This document shows positions 35,585 to 36,952 of a DNA stretch of 36,952 nucleotides, in pieces. The position numbers and the translations under genes were made by a program. Under the pieces are notes generated by a model. The model saw only the letters and a list, made by a program, of their open reading frames with translations. It was not told the origin of the DNA and made no database searches. Source of the DNA: Sedimentisphaerales bacterium (GTDB lineage Bacteria; Planctomycetota; Phycisphaerae; Sedimentisphaerales; Anaerobacaceae); NCBI GenBank assembly GCA_016931715.1, contig JAFGEF010000026.1, positions 1 through 36,952 of the forward strand. Reading direction: 5' to 3'. Positions within the stretch are counted from its first letter, which is position 1. Each line of letters begins with the position of its first letter.

Positions 35585-35650
35585 ATTGATAAATCTGAGT
35601 CATTGTGACAGGCAGATATGACAAAACGAAATAATTCAGGAGGTTATCAA
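35585..35650 (+). promoter_or_regulatory. conserved leader upstream of the second CE1 gene, copy 2
   Basis: This segment parallels 32841-32906: TGATAAATCTGAGTCATTGT, GACAGGCAGATAT, and a shared AGGAGGTT ribosome site at 35638-35645. The TATAAT of copy 1 is not preserved (GATAAAT here). Conservation despite divergence nearby suggests either recent duplication of the whole unit or a shared regulatory site. Confidence 0.5.
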
Positions 35651-36952
35651 ATGAATCACAAAGTTTTAATTATTTTATTGGCGATTGTTATAACAGGCGG
35701 AATCTGTTTAATTCAGGCTCAGCCGGCCCAGCCGGGAGGTATGGGCATGGGTATGGGCATGGGCATGGGTATGCGAGGGGCTGCCCCAGCTCAGCCGACA
35801 CAACCGGCTGAACCGATTAAGGAAGATTTCAAACCATCGACCTTGAATCAGGATTTCGCAGAGTATCCACAGGTTAACTCTCAGGGCTATGCGAGATTCC
35901 GCATTAATTTGCCCCAGGCCCAAAGTGTTTTAGTAAGCCTGGGACTGGGCGGAGATAGAAGCCCTGGTACTGCTCTCACGAAGGACGCGAACGGCGTCTG
36001 GACAGGAACTACATCAGCACCACTGGATGAAGGCTTCCATTACTATCATCTCACCATAGATGGTGGTGAATTTGTCAATGACCCCGGAACCGCAAATTTC
36101 TACGGTTCTCAGCGATGGGAAAGCGGCATTGAAGTCCCTGCTCATGACCAGGATTTCTATGCACTTAAAAATGTCCCACACGGTAAAGTATCACAGATTC
36201 TTTTCAACTCACCGAGTACCAGCAGCGTAAAAAGAGCGTTTGTCTATACTCCTCCGGATTATGACAAAGACCAAAGCGTACGCTACCCAGTGCTTTATTT
36301 GCAGCATGGCTGGGGTGAGAATGAATATGCATGGATGAACCAGGGCCATGCCAATCTGATTATGGACAACCTTCTTGCAGAAAAGAAATGTAAACCATTC
36401 ATCATCGTCTGTACATACGGCATGACTAATTCAGCCGGTATGATGGGCGGCGGTATGCGTCGCGGCGGTGGTACACGCGGCGGAACTCGCGGCGGCGGTA
36501 TGGGAGGCATGATGGGTGGACGCGGCGGTGCAGTTCCAGGTGGAGCTGCAGGTAATGTTCCAGGCGCTGCTATGGCTCCGACTGCTGATGCGGGTGGTCG
36601 CGGCGGATTTGGCGGTATGGGCGCCGGCATGATGGGTGGCGCTGGTGCAGGTGCTGCTGGTGGTGCAAGACGCGGCGGCGGCATGATGGGTGGTATGATG
36701 GGAGGCGGCTCCAGTGCTTTCCAGACAGTTCTGCTTGACGAGCTTATTCCATATGTCGATGCCAACTTCCGAACTATACCGGATGCGCTGCATCGCGGTA
36801 TGGCAGGTCTTTCTATGGGCGCCGGGCAAACAAGTCAAATCGCACCGAGCCATCCCGAAGTATTCTCCCATATTGGATTATTCAGCGGCGGCACTATCTC
36901 CGAGTCACAGATACCAGACAAGTCGAAGGTTAAACTTGTTTTCATGGGTACG
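35651..36952 (+). CDS. secreted CE1-type esterase with Gly-Met-Arg-rich insert (3' end beyond window)
   Basis: The frame is open from the ATG at 35651 (AGGAGG upstream) to the window end, 434 codons. A signal peptide (MNHKVLIILLAIVITGGI) is followed by a MGMGMGMGMG run at about 31-40. Residues about 60-180 form an early-set (CBM48-like) domain of the kind found before feruloyl esterases (GYARFRINLPQAQSV, VWTGTTSAPLDEGFHYY). The CE1 catalytic domain starts near 185 (VSQILFNSPSTSSVKRAFVY, YLQHGWGENEYAW) and has the nucleophile block GLSMGAG with S388. Between strand IIVCTYGMTNS and helix FQTVLLDELIPYV lies a ~90-residue Gly/Met/Arg/Ala-rich insert (about 262-353). The catalytic His is beyond the window. 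It probably cleaves feruloyl or acetyl esters from arabinoxylan or pectin side chains. Confidence 0.9.
   Translation, partial: MNHKVLIILLAIVITGGICLIQAQPAQPGGMGMGMGMGMGMRGAAPAQPTQPAEPIKEDFKPSTLNQDFAEYPQVNSQGYARFRINLPQAQSVLVSLGLGGDRSPGTALTKDANGVWTGTTSAPLDEGFHYYHLTIDGGEFVNDPGTANFYGSQRWESGIEVPAHDQDFYALKNVPHGKVSQILFNSPSTSSVKRAFVYTPPDYDKDQSVRYPVLYLQHGWGENEYAWMNQGHANLIMDNLLAEKKCKPFIIVCTYGMTNSAGMMGGGMRRGGGTRGGTRGGGMGGMMGGRGGAVPGGAAGNVPGAAMAPTADAGGRGGFGGMGAGMMGGAGAGAAGGARRGGGMMGGMMGGGSSAFQTVLLDELIPYVDANFRTIPDALHRGMAGLSMGAGQTSQIAPSHPEVFSHIGLFSGGTISESQIPDKSKVKLVFMGT
35741..35770 (+). repeat. five tandem ATGGGY hexamers
   Basis: Five uninterrupted copies of ATGGGC or ATGGGT encode (Met-Gly)5 just after the signal peptide of the CE1 esterase. 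Such short in-frame repeats change length easily by replication slippage without breaking the frame. Confidence 0.9.

Noticed and set aside
36295-36871. Minus-strand Pro-rich and His/Thr-rich frames opposite the last esterase
   Set aside because: They are the complement of the GGN/ATG-rich insert and have no start signal. The plus strand has a signal peptide and CE1 motifs.

Overview
The window looks like a chromosomal piece from a free-living, polysaccharide-degrading bacterium of the PVC group, most likely a planctomycete of the Phycisphaerae/Sedimentisphaerales type. This is an inference from the content: a prepilin-like protein with a GFTLIELLVVIAIIS start, a large set of secreted pectin and hemicellulose enzymes with Gly-Met-Arg-rich inserts, and long repeat-laden intergenic DNA. 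No rRNA or tRNA was seen that would settle the taxonomy.

Layout. 1-870 is AT-rich and nearly empty. 893-4640 carries dnaG and rpoD, two housekeeping genes in the same direction. A compound palindrome separates them from a convergent PfkB-family sugar kinase, probably a 2-keto-3-deoxygluconate kinase (4790-5938). 6150-7577 is a secreted GH43 enzyme with an F5/8 type C domain. 7638-13941 (minus strand) is a defence block: two adenine-methylase subunits, a protein whose tail looks like a VapB-type antitoxin, a PIN (VapC-like) toxin, and a GIY-YIG-like/DExH helicase interrupted by an in-frame TGA. 14632-16377 holds a small membrane protein and uxaC (glucuronate isomerase). 17220-20988 is a translationally coupled, AT-rich pair of large proteins of unknown function, and is the best candidate here for an undescribed system. 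It is followed by the wreck of a four-helix-bundle gene that was invaded by repeats.

22039-36952 is a region of secreted proteins: a prepilin-like protein, a beta-helix enzyme, an SGNH lipoprotein, a 1990-residue protein with six hydrolase domains (four SGNH, one CE15-like, one more alpha/beta hydrolase), an SGNH-CE1 fusion, a pseudogene remnant of its N-terminal domain, and a CE1-type esterase that runs off the window end. Together with uxaC and the sugar kinase these fit uptake and breakdown of acetylated and feruloylated pectin-like or arabinogalactan polymers. The secreted enzymes would strip esters and sugars outside the cell, and UxaC and the kinase would feed uronates toward KDPG.

Four themes recur: Gly-Met-Arg-rich loops inserted in unrelated secreted enzymes; reused leader and signal-peptide modules in front of different catalytic domains; large mosaic intergenic zones built from short degenerate repeats; and a 189-bp element near 32.3-32.5 kb with 25-bp inverted ends enclosing two perfect hairpins. 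No CRISPR array and no intact insertion sequence were seen.
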